Shown here: positions 50,537-59,468 of the stretch, in pieces
Numbering within the stretch: position 1 is the stretch's first letter
Layout: each line of letters opens with the position of its first letter
NCBI GenBank assembly: GCA_005888745.1
Contig: VBBS01000032.1
Coordinates: forward strand, 56,116-120,115
Direction of reading: 5' to 3'
DNA length: 64,000 bases
Source: Candidatus Bathyarchaeota archaeon
GTDB lineage: Archaea > Thermoproteota > Bathyarchaeia > 40CM-2-53-6
Notes under the pieces: model-generated
What the model was told of the DNA's origin: nothing
The model's input: only the letters and a program-made list of their open reading frames with translations
Databases searched by the model: none
Translations under genes and position numbers: made by a program

Positions 50537-50542
50537 TTTAAA
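50537..50542 (-). promoter_or_regulatory. TATA box for tRNA-Gly
   Basis: TTTAAA, centred about 32 bases upstream of the tRNA 5' end on the minus strand, the usual archaeal distance. Confidence 0.65.
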
Positions 50543-50616
50543 GACTGAGCAAGCTGAGGCGCGGACGAGCCCGAGTGTCCGATCAGTGAAGGTCGAGTTG
50601 CGATCGGTTCCATTGT

Positions 50617-50625
50617 CTTAAATAG
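50617..50625 (+). promoter_or_regulatory. TATA-like box for the 278-aa membrane gene
   Basis: CTTAAATAG lies about 45 bases before the GTG start at 50666. Confidence 0.5.
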
Positions 50626-50665
50626 AAAAATCGACCCGGGCCCAGATTTCAGAAGAGTCACAACC

Positions 50666-51502
50666 GTGAGCATCCCACTAGAAAACCTGAGGCGTGACCT
50701 ACGGACACGGCTCGAAAGCGACAAGCAGATGTCAGGCGCTTGGGCGATCGTTCCGTTACTGCCGACAATCGTGGGAATCGCTGTTACGGCAATCGTTTTC
50801 GCGGTCATATTCAGTTCTCTGGCCAACATTCCTCGGACAACCACGCCTACAAATTCAACAATCACAGCAGTAGGGCCACTGGTCGCGGCCCTTTTTGGAG
50901 CAATAATCCTCGCATATCTTAGCTATTTCATCCTGCTCATCCTAGTTATCGTTCTGATCTTCAAGCTAGTGAGCCGTCGCAACAACCATTTCAACCGGCA
51001 AATTCTTCTCCAAGAAGATCTGGTCGGCATGGCAAAGGAGTTGGCGGCTAAGAAGGGCGTTGACCTCTCCGTTCTCCTCAACAATATGGAGAGAAATGTG
51101 AGAGAGGCGCGCCTAGAGGAGACGGAGAAAAACGCCACACTGTATGCGATAATCGGCGGCCTCGTCTGGATCTACACGGCATATTTTCTCATGAAGGACT
51201 TTTTCAAGCACGAGAGAAGAGAGGACCTATTCATCAATGACATGCTTAGGACCTTTAATGCGCTAGGTGTGCCGATAAACTTCCCCTACAGAAACCCGCC
51301 CATACCAGATAGGAGCTTCGCCCTATACTTTGTCTTGACACTGATAACAGGGGGCATCTTCGGGGTATACTGGGTCTACGTGCTAGTAACTGACCCAAAC
51401 AACCACTTCCGACAACAGATGCTGATGGAAGACACGATCATGGCCCAGCTCTCCTCGACCTTTCCACCTCCTTCCCCAATTCCCTCCCCATCGCCAAGCT
51501 AG
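50666..51502 (+). CDS. Multi-pass membrane protein, hypothetical
   Basis: 278 aa. Two hydrophobic segments near the start (IVPLLPTIVGIAVTAIVFAVIF, LVAALFGAIILAYLSYFILLILVIVLIF) are followed by a soluble helical part. Two more pairs follow, the last of which (YFVLTLITGGIFGVYWVYVLVTDPNNHF) resembles DUF4234-like repeats. The C-terminus is Pro/Ser-rich. It starts at GTG. It is the first of three membrane genes in one direction. Confidence 0.6.
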   Translation: MSIPLENLRRDLRTRLESDKQMSGAWAIVPLLPTIVGIAVTAIVFAVIFSSLANIPRTTTPTNSTITAVGPLVAALFGAIILAYLSYFILLILVIVLIFKLVSRRNNHFNRQILLQEDLVGMAKELAAKKGVDLSVLLNNMERNVREARLEETEKNATLYAIIGGLVWIYTAYFLMKDFFKHERREDLFINDMLRTFNALGVPINFPYRNPPIPDRSFALYFVLTLITGGIFGVYWVYVLVTDPNNHFRQQMLMEDTIMAQLSSTFPPPSPIPSPSPS

Positions 51503-51524
51503 GCTGAACTAGTCGAACTGTGGT

Positions 51525-52391
51525 GTGCGAGTGGCTTTCTCCGACTCTTCTAGTCGCGAGTTGAGTCTCTCGGCGTTGGTTCAGATGCGACCGAGAACGG
51601 ATATCGTAATTCCGGTTTCATGGCTGCTCCTGCCGCTTGCGAGTTACTTGTTGTGGGCGGTTTTTGCGGTTGCCTGGTGGGTCGCTGGAGCGGGAGTTGA
51701 AACGAGCAATCTAACGCTGGTAGTTAGCGGGCTGGGAATTGTGGGGCTGGCAGCGTCAGCGGCAGCGTCGTACGTGGTCTTTAGGCTGGTGAATAGGGCG
51801 AATTTACACTCCAGCAGAAGCAGAGCACTCTTATGGAATGCGATTAGCGGGCTTGAGTCGAGGGTAGGAACGGCTGGCCAGGGAGCTCTGCTTCCTTTGA
51901 GTTCTGCCGAGGAGAACCTTTACAGACTCTTCCACGGAGACCGTGAGAGTAGCGCGGTGCTCTGGGCACTGCTTGCCTCGATTCCTGCTATCGGCTGGAT
52001 CTTTCTTGTCGCCGCATTATGGTTCCTCTCACGACATTTGGCGAAACACAATCGCCTAGAGGGGTTGGTTCTTGAGGATGTGGACAGGACGATGAGGGGA
52101 GCTGGATTGCAAGGCATCACCGTCAAGCATTCGCCAGTTGGAGCTCGCGATGTCTTGGGCATAGCTGTTGTTGTTGTTTCGTTGGTCGAACTCTTGTCGG
52201 TGTTCCTTCTCGGCCTGGCAGGCGGCCTCGTGCTCATCTATCTGACTGTAGGCGCGTCTTCCCTGATCTGGTTGGACCTATCCATCAGAGATCCGACCTT
52301 CCACTTCTCTTCCCATTCCCAGTTCGAACCCGAAATTCTTCGGTCCCTGCCCGATGCTACTGTTGGCGGTGGCAGTATTGGAGCTGCGTAG
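51525..52391 (+). CDS. Multi-pass membrane protein, hypothetical
   Basis: 288 aa with about six membrane segments (VSWLLLPLASYLLWAVFAVAWWVAG, LVVSGLGIVGLAASAAASYVVF, VLWALLASIPAIGWIFLVAALWF, DVLGIAVVVVSLVELLSVFLLGLAGGLVLIY). The arrangement echoes the preceding gene (membrane pair, polar helix with RLEGLVLEDVDRTM, membrane pair), so the two may be distant paralogues. It starts at GTG, and its end overlaps the next ORF. Confidence 0.6.
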   Translation: MRVAFSDSSSRELSLSALVQMRPRTDIVIPVSWLLLPLASYLLWAVFAVAWWVAGAGVETSNLTLVVSGLGIVGLAASAAASYVVFRLVNRANLHSSRSRALLWNAISGLESRVGTAGQGALLPLSSAEENLYRLFHGDRESSAVLWALLASIPAIGWIFLVAALWFLSRHLAKHNRLEGLVLEDVDRTMRGAGLQGITVKHSPVGARDVLGIAVVVVSLVELLSVFLLGLAGGLVLIYLTVGASSLIWLDLSIRDPTFHFSSHSQFEPEILRSLPDATVGGGSIGAA

Positions 52392-53985
52392 ATTGGCGAG
52401 AAACACTCTGCTTGGTCTGAAGAGAATACTCTTCGATAGGGTCTTTGAGAGATCCTTCTGGACCTGGAGAAAACATCCCGCGATAATCATACCAACGATG
52501 TTGGGATCGGCCTTGCAGGTCATCCTGCAATCCATTGTCACACTGGTGATAATGCTTCTCTTGACTAGCTGGGCTTTGTCAGGCTCATTGTCGAGGGTTC
52601 TAACGGTATTTGGCAATTCTGGGCTGTTGGGAGTGCTTCAAGATCCTACGCTTTCCTTTACACTCATACCTGTAGTCGTGGTCATGCTGGTCGCGCTAGT
52701 TCTTCTCGCTATCGTCGGAGCAGGCTATGTCTATTCCTCCGAGTACGGTATCTATGTCGAGGCGTGGATCAAAGATAGTGTCCCGGTCAAGTCTGTTCTG
52801 GAAAATGGTTCCCGGAGATGGAGAGCGATGGCCTGGACCTTGTTTCTCTCTAATCTGATTACTTGGGGTCCGGCGGCCATAGGTTACACGCTGATAATTG
52901 CGTCCACTTCAAGCATCAACAACGTGGCCGGATTGATTGCTTTCTTCACCGCTATTAGCGTGTTTCAACCGCTTCTCTTTGCCTCGTTGGTACTCTCGGT
53001 ATTCACCGTATACTCGTATCCTGCGGTGGTCGTCGATCAGGTCTCTGGTTTGAGAGCTATTCGCCAGAGCTTCAGAGTGGCATCCCACAATCTCGGAGTC
53101 ACACTGACCTACTCGCTTGTCCGGATAATATTCCAGGGATTACTCCTTCTCGTCGTCTTCTTTGCGGGAACGATCGGACTGCCACTGACGTCGCTTATCA
53201 CGGTGATTCTCAGCTTCCTTCTGACGCCGATTCTTCATCTTACGAAGACGATGATCTATTACTATGCTGGATCATCTATTCCCGAGATGCCGTTCCAGCT
53301 TTCCAACCCGATCTGGCAGGACGTATTCCGACGGTTGCCGAGGGCGGCTTGGATGAAGATCAAGACCGGATTATCCGAGGGATTCAGGTTTGTCATAGGG
53401 CCAAGGAACTTTCCCTTTCACGCTCTCTCCATGCTCGCGTTCGCGCTCGGAATCTACTTGGGCTACTACGTGTCAGTCAACGGTGTTGCGAGCTTCTTTC
53501 TGAGCTTAGGTTACCAACCGGGTCACGGCAATAGCCTTCTTGCACAACTGCCCGTTCCTGCGCTTCCTGTTCTTGGAATCGACATTTTCCTCAACAACTG
53601 GCTCGTGTCTATTGCCACCGCCTTGTCCGGATTGGGGTTCGGTGCTCCGAGCTTTCTCACGATAATGTTCAACGGGTTCATTCTCGGGGTGCTCTTGGCG
53701 CCGCAGTTATCGCCGAGCATGACAATGTTTCTCGCGGCGATCTTGCCGCATGGGATTATCGAGATTCCCGCGTTTGTCTTGTCAGGATCTATGGGCATTA
53801 GGCTAGGATATGCAGTTTGGAAGGCAAAGTTCCGGCGCGGTCCGGAGAATGATGCGTATCTGTCAAGAACTCTACGATTGGCCGTGTATGTTGTTGTTGG
53901 GCTCGCGCCTCTATTCTTCGTTGCTGGCTTGATCGAGGCGGATATTACGCCGTGGATAATGCGGATGTTCGGCTGGACCTTCTAG
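52354..53985 (+). CDS. Large membrane protein with SpoIIM-like C-terminal domain
   Basis: 543 aa (the exact start is uncertain because the ORF overlaps the previous gene by 38 bases). The N-terminal half has about six membrane segments and YSYPAVVVDQVSGLRAIRQSF, a DUF4013-like arrangement. From residue ~350, LSMLAFALGIYLGYYVS, then NNWLVSIATALSGLGFGAPSFLTIMFNGFILGVL and LPHGIIEIPAFVLSGSMGIRLGY, form a SpoIIM/DUF95 domain. Such domains are widespread in archaea; their function is not settled (membrane remodelling or transport is suggested). Confidence 0.7.
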   Translation: MLLLAVAVLELRRLARNTLLGLKRILFDRVFERSFWTWRKHPAIIIPTMLGSALQVILQSIVTLVIMLLLTSWALSGSLSRVLTVFGNSGLLGVLQDPTLSFTLIPVVVVMLVALVLLAIVGAGYVYSSEYGIYVEAWIKDSVPVKSVLENGSRRWRAMAWTLFLSNLITWGPAAIGYTLIIASTSSINNVAGLIAFFTAISVFQPLLFASLVLSVFTVYSYPAVVVDQVSGLRAIRQSFRVASHNLGVTLTYSLVRIIFQGLLLLVVFFAGTIGLPLTSLITVILSFLLTPILHLTKTMIYYYAGSSIPEMPFQLSNPIWQDVFRRLPRAAWMKIKTGLSEGFRFVIGPRNFPFHALSMLAFALGIYLGYYVSVNGVASFFLSLGYQPGHGNSLLAQLPVPALPVLGIDIFLNNWLVSIATALSGLGFGAPSFLTIMFNGFILGVLLAPQLSPSMTMFLAAILPHGIIEIPAFVLSGSMGIRLGYAVWKAKFRRGPENDAYLSRTLRLAVYVVVGLAPLFFVAGLIEADITPWIMRMFGWTF

Positions 53986-53994
53986 CAAAGTCCT

Positions 53995-54468
53995 TTGGCC
54001 GGAATAGAATTGCCAGTCTACTATATCGATGGACAGAGTCAGGGAAACGAGCAGAATAGCCTGCCTCGAAAGGCGAAAATTGCAATTGCCTACGCGGAGT
54101 CCGATATGATCGACCATGGAAAATTCAGAGTCTACTGGCAGCCAATTGGAGACAGAACTAACAACGAGGCAGAATACTACGCGTTGCTCAAGGCACTAGA
54201 GTTGATCGCCGAGAAGACGGCCGGAAAAGTTCCAGGTAACATCGGTGAGGCACTCGTTCGTTCGGACTCAAGGCTTGTAGTAAACCAGGTCAATGGAGAG
54301 TGGCGGGTTGAAGATGAGAAGCTCACGGAGCTGAGTAGCAACGCAAGGGATTTGATCAAGAAGATAGGCCCAGTCAGATTGGAATGGGTTCCAAGAGATC
54401 AGAACTATGCTGGTCTATGGCTTGAAGGGAAGATGAAACCCTTCAGTGTCGAGCGATTACGCGAGTAA
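53995..54468 (+). CDS. RNase HI-like protein
   Basis: 157 aa. The catalytic pattern is seen as VYYIDGQSQGN (first Asp), RTNNEAEYYALLKAL (Glu) and ALVRSDSRLVVNQVNGEW (second Asp). The last acidic position, usually Asp in N-x-x-A-D, is Gly here: VPRDQNYAGLWLEG. RNase HI cuts RNA in RNA-DNA hybrids; losing the last Asp can reduce but not always abolish activity. It starts at TTG, nine bases after the SpoIIM gene. Confidence 0.8.
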   Translation: MAGIELPVYYIDGQSQGNEQNSLPRKAKIAIAYAESDMIDHGKFRVYWQPIGDRTNNEAEYYALLKALELIAEKTAGKVPGNIGEALVRSDSRLVVNQVNGEWRVEDEKLTELSSNARDLIKKIGPVRLEWVPRDQNYAGLWLEGKMKPFSVERLRE

Positions 54469-54663
54469 TCCAGCGCCCGTGCTCCGTTGACCCCTTTTTC
54501 GGGGGTTCTGCTTCGTTGAAAAAGGGTTCTGTGGCTGTGATGGTGAGGGGAACATCATTCTGATATTGCCGGCTGGATTAGTCCTCATGTGAGGCGAGCG
54601 CGACCGGGTCTGTCGAGCTGTTTCTGGGCTCGTAGATTGATCCTTCGTGGAGTGTGAGCAGGG

Positions 54664-54903
54664 ATGGACAAGTTTTCTACGATTCGGAGCATTAAGCTGT
54701 CTTACAAGATTGATCAGGTGGAGAACGGCTGGACGGTCACTACTATGGACGGGACTGTTTTCGTCTTTCCTGATGCGAGGGAGATGGCTGAGTGGTTCTG
54801 TATGGTTGTCGGTGTTCCGTTTCTGTACAAGAAGACGGATCTGGATCCGTTGGAAGAGGAGATCAGGAAACTGACGAAGGCCACTGCTAGCCTTCTAGCC
54901 TGA
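54664..54903 (+). CDS. Small protein, hypothetical
   Basis: 79 aa. IKLSYKIDQVENGWTVTTMDGTVFVFPDAREMAEWFCMVV looks like a small beta-rich domain of alternating strands; the rest is a charged helix (LDPLEEEIRKLTKATASLL). No family is recognised. It starts at ATG. The overlapping ORF at 54647 in another frame is rejected. It precedes the PH-domain gene by 80 bases. Confidence 0.6.
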   Translation: MDKFSTIRSIKLSYKIDQVENGWTVTTMDGTVFVFPDAREMAEWFCMVVGVPFLYKKTDLDPLEEEIRKLTKATASLLA

Positions 54904-54982
54904 CCCTGTCAGGGCTTCTAGTCGGGTACTGGAAAATAGATATTGTCGATTTGCCGTTCAGGATTGCGAGTAGGTCGCAGTC

Positions 54983-55486
54983 TTGGCGAATGTCCCTTCT
55001 GACATCGTTCGTGTTCTCGGTCCTGGCGAGCAGGTTGAATTGTTCATTCAGCAAAAGATCTATCATCCGAAGATCAATATTGACTCTGTCGTCTTGACCA
55101 CGCAGCGGATCATTCTACGTCACCCGCATGATCTCGGTCTGAAAAAGGATTTTACAGATTTCAACTATACGGATGTTGCGAACGCGATTCTTGACAAGGG
55201 AATACTCCGATCAACGGTGAAGGTTACGCTGCGGTTTGGCGGGGACCCGTTGAATCTGAACGATCTCCCGAACAGTGATGCGGAGAAGGCTTACGGGATC
55301 ATACGATCGAATATTTCACGGTTCCAGACGCCCTTCTCAACAGGCTACGCGGGAATGGCGCCGGTTATGCCGGTCGGTATGGTCCAGCAGCAGCCTCCTC
55401 AGATACAGGGAATCGTCTGCGGAAGGTGCGGTGCGCGGAGTGCGGCTGGAACAAGGTTCTGCGGGTCCTGCGGCAAGCCTCTCTAG
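54983..55486 (+). CDS. Bacterial-type PH-domain protein with C-terminal zinc ribbon
   Basis: 167 aa. LGPGEQVELFIQQKIYHPKINIDSVVLTTQRIILRHP fits the bPH (YokE-like) start, with strands running to about residue 115. A Pro/Gln/Met-rich linker leads to CGRCGARSAAGTRFCGSCGKPL, a four-Cys zinc ribbon. Such proteins are common small sensors or scaffolds; the ligand is unknown. It starts at TTG and is convergent with the next gene (4-base overlap). Confidence 0.7.
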   Translation: MANVPSDIVRVLGPGEQVELFIQQKIYHPKINIDSVVLTTQRIILRHPHDLGLKKDFTDFNYTDVANAILDKGILRSTVKVTLRFGGDPLNLNDLPNSDAEKAYGIIRSNISRFQTPFSTGYAGMAPVMPVGMVQQQPPQIQGIVCGRCGARSAAGTRFCGSCGKPL

Positions 55487-55713
55487 AGTGTCCTAACTCT
55501 CCTTCGATCCTCCGAGTCTCTCGGGCGGGATTGGTCGGCCCGCTCGATCACTCTGAGTGCTCTGGCGAGAAACGCTTGCTCTTCCATGTCCGATGACAAT
55601 AGTATCATCCAGTGAACCCGTTCTTTTTCATGGCAGATTCCGCAGAGGTAGAGTTTGGAGTCGTCGGCTTTGGCCACGTCTTGGAGGTCCCGTAGACACT
55701 CGGCGCAGAGCAT
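55483..55713 (-). CDS. Small Cys-rich zinc-binding protein, hypothetical
   Basis: 76 aa. MLCAECLRDL and LYLCGICHEK give two C-x-x-C pairs 20 residues apart, enough for one zinc site. A helical segment follows (LLSSDMEEQAFLARALRVIERA), then a basic tail. It starts at ATG. The function is unknown. Confidence 0.6.
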   Translation of the reverse strand: MLCAECLRDLQDVAKADDSKLYLCGICHEKERVHWMILLSSDMEEQAFLARALRVIERADQSRPRDSEDRRRVRTL

Positions 55714-55778
55714 GCCGAATCATGGCTTGGTGGCGGGATAAGTAGGGTAGAGACCTGAGAAAGGAACCCTCTATCCTC

Positions 55779-56606
55779 TCAGGGCATGTTTGTAGGGTCC
55801 CAGGAGTTTCGAAAGTTCTCGTCGAGTGAGTCGAGTGTTCGCATTTCGTCTGTTGTGAGGTTGTAGTCGAAGACTTGGCTGTTCTCCTTGATTCTCTCTT
55901 CTCTGACTGATTTTGGTATGGTTACGAGGTTGTGTTGGAGGCTCCAGCGGAGCAGTACCTGAGCGGGGGTTTTGTTGTGTTTCTTGGCGATCTCTTGGAT
56001 TCTGGGATGGTTGAGCTTCTCGCCCTGTGTCAGTGGACTGTATGCTTCGAGCTGGATCTTGTTCTTCTCGCAGTAGTCGAGGAGTTGTTTCTGGTAGAGG
56101 AAGGGGCTGAATTCCACCTGGTTCACCATCGGGATCATATCTGATCTGCCCAATAGCCCTGTTAGGTGCTGGATTGTGTAGTTGCTTACGCCGATGGCGC
56201 GGGCCTTTCCATCTTTCAACAATTGGACTAGAGCTTTCCAGCTCTGGTCTCTGGTTTCTTGGACTGGCCAGTGGATGAGATAGAGATCGACATATTTGAG
56301 TCCGAGTCGTTCGAGGCTGGCGTCGTAGGCCTTTAGCGCCGTCTCGTATCCCTGGTCGCTGTTCCAGAGCTTTGTTGTGATGAACACGTCTTCGCGGTTG
56401 ATACCGCTCTTGCGCAGTGCGGTGCCAACGTCGGATTCGTTGTTGTAGATTCGCGCAGTGTCGATGTGGCGATATCCTACTTTCAGTGCGTATTCTACTG
56501 CTTTCTGAGTTACCTGTCCTGGTGGAGACTGGTATACTCCGAGGCCGAGGCGCGGAATCATAACCCCATTGTTGAGCCTCGCAACCGGCTGGACGGCAGT
56601 CTGCAT
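55779..56606 (-). CDS. Aldo/keto reductase
   Basis: 275 aa from ATG 56606 (MQTAVQPVARLNNGVMIPRLGLG). The 83 extra residues in the track are repeat copy 3 and spacer read in frame. The AKR tetrad is visible: Asp and Tyr in HIDTARIYNNESDVG, Lys in VFITTKLWNSDQG, His in YLIHWPV. NADPH-binding IPKSVREERIKEN is present. It reduces aldehydes or ketones of unknown identity, most like the 2,5-diketo-D-gluconate reductase branch. Confidence 0.9.
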   Translation of the reverse strand: MQTAVQPVARLNNGVMIPRLGLGVYQSPPGQVTQKAVEYALKVGYRHIDTARIYNNESDVGTALRKSGINREDVFITTKLWNSDQGYETALKAYDASLERLGLKYVDLYLIHWPVQETRDQSWKALVQLLKDGKARAIGVSNYTIQHLTGLLGRSDMIPMVNQVEFSPFLYQKQLLDYCEKNKIQLEAYSPLTQGEKLNHPRIQEIAKKHNKTPAQVLLRWSLQHNLVTIPKSVREERIKENSQVFDYNLTTDEMRTLDSLDENFRNSWDPTNMP

Positions 56607-56727
56607 AAGACCGGTAGATTGTGCAGGTCCTTCTTCAACCTTGGACCGGGGAGAACGATTCGAGAGAGAATTGTCTCGGAAGAGACGGCTCGTGTCATGC
56701 AAACCGACGACGCTTTCAACAGGCCGT

Positions 56728-56918
56728 CCGGACTCGCCTCTATTGCGTCGCGAAGTCGAATCGCTTAGACTCCCTCCTTCCGAGAATATCTGCTGTCTGG
56801 CAGGGTTTCTGGGCGAGACGGGCGATTCGGGGCGCAGCCCAGTCTTGGAATGCATGACGTTTTGTCGAGCGTCAAGAACGATTTGCTAGGAAACATAGGG
56901 AAGAGCTCCTAGAACTGA
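56728..56918 (-). repeat. Dispersed repeat family, copy 3
   Basis: On the minus strand: CAAATCGTTCTTGACGCTCG, then GACTGGGCTGCGCCCCGAAT and CGCCCGTCTCGCCCAGAAAC, then TTCGCGACGCAATAGAGGCG. It aligns to copies 1 and 2 with more change and one gap. The conserved small frame begins MHSKTGLRPESPVSP. It lies just upstream of the aldo/keto reductase. The rest of the 450-base gap (56607-57056) shows no gene. Confidence 0.65.
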
Positions 56919-57056
56919 GAACAGGGCTGAAAATGGGCTTATCCATGGTTTCGAGATGCAAGTTGGTCCAAAGCTGGAGGGTGTAGGTGGGGGTGATGGA
57001 GACGGTTACGGCTTTTTGATGGAGAAGAACATGACGGGGTCATTGTGAACAGAAAC

Positions 57057-57257
57057 CTAGGCTTGGCCACGGGAGTATTTCATCGTCGCGGACGGCGCTA
57101 GTGCTCTTTTCCCACTGCAGACGTCCTTGTGAATTTTCTCATAGAAGAATCGATCATAGGATTCTCCACATTTTTCACAGGTCACCTTTCGAGACTGGTG
57201 AGTGGATTTGAACGGGGACTTCTTCATAGGAGCATTACCCATCATCGATCTGCTCAT
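57057..57257 (-). CDS. Small C2H2-like zinc-finger protein
   Basis: 66 aa. VTCEKCGESYDRFFYEKIHKDVC has C-x-x-C followed by H-x3-C spacing, a single small zinc finger. Both ends are basic. It starts at ATG. Archaeal single-finger proteins of this size are often DNA- or RNA-binding. Confidence 0.65.
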   Translation of the reverse strand: MSRSMMGNAPMKKSPFKSTHQSRKVTCEKCGESYDRFFYEKIHKDVCSGKRALAPSATMKYSRGQA

Positions 57258-57329
57258 TCCTAGGCGATATCTCCTCTAAAATCTTCGCCTAGCCCACTAG
57301 CTCGACCAGAAAAAAATGTAAGGCGGGTG

Positions 57330-58304
57330 TTATGGTTGAACAATGATGACCACGTTTCCTGTTTTTTGGCCCGTTTCGACATACCGGTTGGCTTCGACAA
57401 TTTGTTCCAACGGATAGCATCTGTCCATTACTGCCCTTATCTTCCCATTCTCGGCGAGCTCTTTGAGAAAACCGAGATCTTCGGCGCTGTATGAGATCAT
57501 TCCGCCGATTATTCTCTTGCTACTTGTCACTGAAGTCCATAACCCTCGAACCTGCTGTAATAGCCCGGGGTTACCCAAGAGGAAGACTCCTCTTTCCTTT
57601 AGGGACCTTACGCAAGCTGGGAATGAACTCTTGCCTACTACGTCAAAGACAACATCATAGGTCTCCCCGTTCTTGGAGAAATCTACTCTTGTGTAATCGA
57701 AGACGTGGTCTGCACCGATGGAACACAGCGTGTCTAGCTTCCTCCCGTCGTCCACGCCAGTTACTTCTGCCCCGAATGATTTGGCTAGCTGGACGGCAAT
57801 GGTGCCTACGGTCCCGCCTGCACCAATGATCAAGACCTTCTGGCCGCTCTGGATGTCTGCCTTTCTGAAAAGATGAAGCGCGTGAAGTCCACCGACGGGA
57901 AGGGTGGCGGCTTCCTCGTAGCTCATATTAGCCGGCTTTAAGGCGATCAGCCCTTTCTCTGGCAAACAGGTGTATTCGGCCCAGGCGCCAAGACGGAGAC
58001 CGGTTGCTGCGAATACTGGGTCACCTTTCTTGTATTGCCTTACGGCGTTGCCTACATGCTCGATCTCCCCGGCTAGCTCCTGCCCCAGTATCTTCTTTCT
58101 CGGTCGCCTGAGACCGAAGCCTATTCGCACCATGAGCTGCCAGGCTAACGGGAGCTGGAGGCCACGGAATTCACAGTCTCCTGTTGTCACTGTTGTCGCG
58201 TGGACTCTTACAAGCACTTCATTGTCCTTGGGAGTAGGTTTCTCAACTTCTTTGAGCTGAAGAACGTCTGCTGGCCCGTATTTCGCACACACAATCGCTT
58301 TCAT
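57330..58304 (-). CDS. Zinc-independent MDR oxidoreductase (quinone reductase-like), copy 1
   Basis: 324 aa. It is a medium-chain dehydrogenase/reductase: MKAIVCAKYGPADVLQLKEVEKP at the start, KILGQELAGEIEHVG, the cofactor loop VLIIGAGGTVGTIAVQLAKSFGAEVTGV and GNVVIIVQP at the end. The catalytic zinc ligands of alcohol dehydrogenase are missing, so it is of the quinone-oxidoreductase type using NADPH. It is a tandem paralogue of the next gene. Confidence 0.88.
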   Translation of the reverse strand: MKAIVCAKYGPADVLQLKEVEKPTPKDNEVLVRVHATTVTTGDCEFRGLQLPLAWQLMVRIGFGLRRPRKKILGQELAGEIEHVGNAVRQYKKGDPVFAATGLRLGAWAEYTCLPEKGLIALKPANMSYEEAATLPVGGLHALHLFRKADIQSGQKVLIIGAGGTVGTIAVQLAKSFGAEVTGVDDGRKLDTLCSIGADHVFDYTRVDFSKNGETYDVVFDVVGKSSFPACVRSLKERGVFLLGNPGLLQQVRGLWTSVTSSKRIIGGMISYSAEDLGFLKELAENGKIRAVMDRCYPLEQIVEANRYVETGQKTGNVVIIVQP

Positions 58305-58356
58305 TCATATCGCAGGCTCGCGAGCTTCTGTCCTCTGAGGAGGACAGCCTTGCTAG

Positions 58357-59325
58357 TTATGGTTGAACAGTGATGACTACCTTTCCTTGGGCGTGTCCGC
58401 CTTCAAGATACCGTAGAGCTTCAGGAACCTCGCTCAGAGGATATCGTCTGTCAATGACAGGTACTACCTTCTCGGTCTTAAGAAGCTCTTTCACAATAAC
58501 CAAATCCTTCTTGTTTGGTTTCGTCAACATCATACTGATCTTCTTACTCCCAGTCTTTGACGCCAATGGTCCTACGATGAGGTGTTGAAGCAGGCGAGAC
58601 ATGCTTGAAAATCCGACTACTACGCAAATTCCCTCGGAAGTGAGTGCACGCTTATAGTCTGAGATCGAATGATTTCCCACAGCGTCAAGTATCAGATCGT
58701 AACGCTGTCCCTTCTTGGTGAAATCTTCTTGGGTATAATCGATGACGTGGTCTGCACCAATCTTACGCACCATGTCCAAATTCCGCGTGCTGCATACGCC
58801 GGTGACTTCAGCGCCGAACGACTTTGCAATCTGGACCGCGAATGTTCCCACACCACCGGATGCACCATTAACTAGAACTTTTTGCCCGGGCTGAATCTTT
58901 CCCTTGTCGCGAAGACCCTGGAGAGCGGTGTAGGCCGCTACGGGCACAGCTGCTGCTTCCTCGAACGATAGATTGGCCGGTTTCAACGCCAAACGATCTT
59001 CTCTGGCAACCGCATACTCGGCGAAAGACCCATTGCACCCGCCGAACACCTCATCGCCCGGTTTGAATTCGGTCACATCATTGCCGACCGCTTCAACCCG
59101 CCCGGCTACGTCAGCGCCGACTCTCGGGTCTTTCGGTTTTAGAATCCCAGAGCCCATCAGGCGGGCAATGAACGGCTTACCGCTCACCCCATGCCAGTCA
59201 AGCGGATTCGCGGAGGCCGCATGAACTTTCACTAGTACTTGATTGCCCATGGCAGCGGGTTTCTCTACTTCTTCGAACTGAAGTACATCTGGTGAGCCGT
59301 ACCTTGTTAGCACAATTGCTTTCAT
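58357..59325 (-). CDS. MDR oxidoreductase (quinone reductase-like), copy 2
   Basis: 322 aa from ATG 59325 (MKAIVLTRYGSPDVLQFEEVEKP); the track's extra 18 residues precede this standard start. It has RVGADVAGRVEAVGNDV, VLVNGASGGVGTFAVQIAKSFGAEVTGV and the end GKVVITVQP. It is close to copy 1 in sequence, so the two arose by tandem duplication. Same family and probable NADPH use. The substrate is unknown. Confidence 0.88.
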   Translation of the reverse strand: MKAIVLTRYGSPDVLQFEEVEKPAAMGNQVLVKVHAASANPLDWHGVSGKPFIARLMGSGILKPKDPRVGADVAGRVEAVGNDVTEFKPGDEVFGGCNGSFAEYAVAREDRLALKPANLSFEEAAAVPVAAYTALQGLRDKGKIQPGQKVLVNGASGGVGTFAVQIAKSFGAEVTGVCSTRNLDMVRKIGADHVIDYTQEDFTKKGQRYDLILDAVGNHSISDYKRALTSEGICVVVGFSSMSRLLQHLIVGPLASKTGSKKISMMLTKPNKKDLVIVKELLKTEKVVPVIDRRYPLSEVPEALRYLEGGHAQGKVVITVQP

Positions 59326-59468
59326 GCCTCTCTGACTCCTCGTTGCAAAGCTATAACTTTTCGGGGACTTCCTCTTCATTCTCGCCTAGGAAAGACTGGG
59401 AAGTAGTGCCAATGGGGATCCTATCTTTTCAGAGCTGGTTACAAAGCGGGGGCGTTTTTTTAGGATCG

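Noticed and set aside
56607-56855. 83-residue N-terminal extension of the aldo/keto reductase
   Set aside because: It is repeat copy 3 and spacer read in frame; the family N-terminus begins at the ATG 56606.
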